Source: Balneolaceae bacterium
GTDB taxonomy: Bacteria > Bacteroidota > Rhodothermia > Balneolales > Balneolaceae
Direction of reading: 5' to 3'
Length of the DNA stretch: 5,541 nucleotides
Assembly (NCBI GenBank): GCA_007123785.1
Contig: SLGL01000434.1
Span: 1-5,541 of the forward strand
The position numbers and the translations under genes were made by a program. Under the pieces are notes generated by a model. That model was not told the DNA's origin. It did no database searches and saw only the letters and a program-made list of their open reading frames with translations. This document shows positions 5,462 through 5,541 of this stretch, in pieces. The stretch's first letter is position 1; each line of letters begins with the position of its first letter.

Positions 5462-5482
5462 CTGAAGGTAACTTATCTTCAG
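5462..5482. promoter_or_regulatory. 21-bp near-perfect palindrome at the start of the CPBP transcript
   Basis: CTGAAG-n-TAA at 5462-5471 mirrors TTA-n-CTTCAG at 5473-5482 about the central C5472; nine of ten positions are complementary. It begins right after the candidate -7 box and ends 3 bp before the CPBP ATG, so it would cover the predicted transcription start and the ribosome landing zone. That is a typical place for a repressor operator. The binding protein is unknown. Confidence 0.4.
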
Positions 5483-5516
5483 CAAAGTTATAAAATTTAT
5501 GGAGCGGTTTACTCAA
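5483..5516 (-). promoter_or_regulatory. Candidate Bacteroidota-type promoter for the CPBP gene
   Basis: On the - strand TTG (5516-5514) is followed after 23 nt by TAACTTTG (5490-5483). This fits the consensus reported for Flavobacterium, TTG, 17-23 nt, TAnnTTTG, with a full match to the -7 box but spacing at the upper limit. Transcription would begin about 20 nt before the ATG at 5458. The TTG lies within the last codons of the preceding gene fragment. Confidence 0.4.
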
Positions 5517-5541
5517 GCAGACGTTCTGCCAGTTTCAGCCA
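5509..5541 (-). CDS. C-terminal end of an unidentified gene (cut by window edge)
   Basis: The - strand reads WLKLAERLLE and then TAA, an amphipathic Leu-rich end such as many helical proteins have. Only ten codons are visible, so the family cannot be named. The stop lies 50 bp before the CPBP ATG, which would fit a gene preceding it on the same strand. An open frame this short could also be chance. Confidence 0.3.
   Translation of the reverse strand, partial: WLKLAERLLE

Overview
This 5.5 kb window looks like chromosomal DNA from a member of the Bacteroidota/Balneolota group, possibly a marine or halophilic Balneolales-type organism. That placement is inference. It rests on AT-rich leaders without a clear Shine-Dalgarno sequence before every start codon, a promoter of the Bacteroidota type (TTG, then TAnnTTTG) before one gene, a lipoprotein with an acidic stretch after the lipid-bearing cysteine, and a signal peptide whose mature end begins with Gln. 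No rRNA, tRNA, CRISPR array, transposase gene or phage gene is visible.

Left part (1-1376, + strand): a structured repeat (copy A) is followed by a leader carrying a duplicated 13-bp motif, then three small genes that resemble a stress or envelope-maintenance cluster: a CsbD-family protein, a very acidic coiled-coil lipoprotein, and a 51-residue lmo0937-type membrane protein. A stem-loop lies between the second and third genes. A hairpin with A and T tracts on its two sides closes the cluster and can serve as a shared terminator for the convergent gene beyond it.

Right part (1448-5541, - strand): in transcription order there is the last few codons of an unidentified gene, a CPBP-family membrane protease, a secreted App1/DUF2183-type phosphatase, and a secreted M28 metallopeptidase with all metal ligands present. 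The spaces between these genes (333 and 396 bp) are wide and structured, so they are probably separate transcription units and not one operon. I see no obvious functional link between the phosphatase and the peptidase beyond both being exported.

The most interesting content is non-coding. Copies A (1-129) and B (3052-3179, opposite orientation) of a dispersed element share a 28-nt identical apex and a 32-nt tail identical at 29 positions. Both fold into a long multi-segment hairpin whose outer stems keep pairing although their sequence differs. A degenerate tail (3265-3295) lies near copy B in inverted orientation. Two further dyads sit at promoter-like positions: a 13-bp inverted repeat before the phosphatase gene, and a near-perfect 21-bp palindrome between the candidate promoter and the start codon of the CPBP gene.
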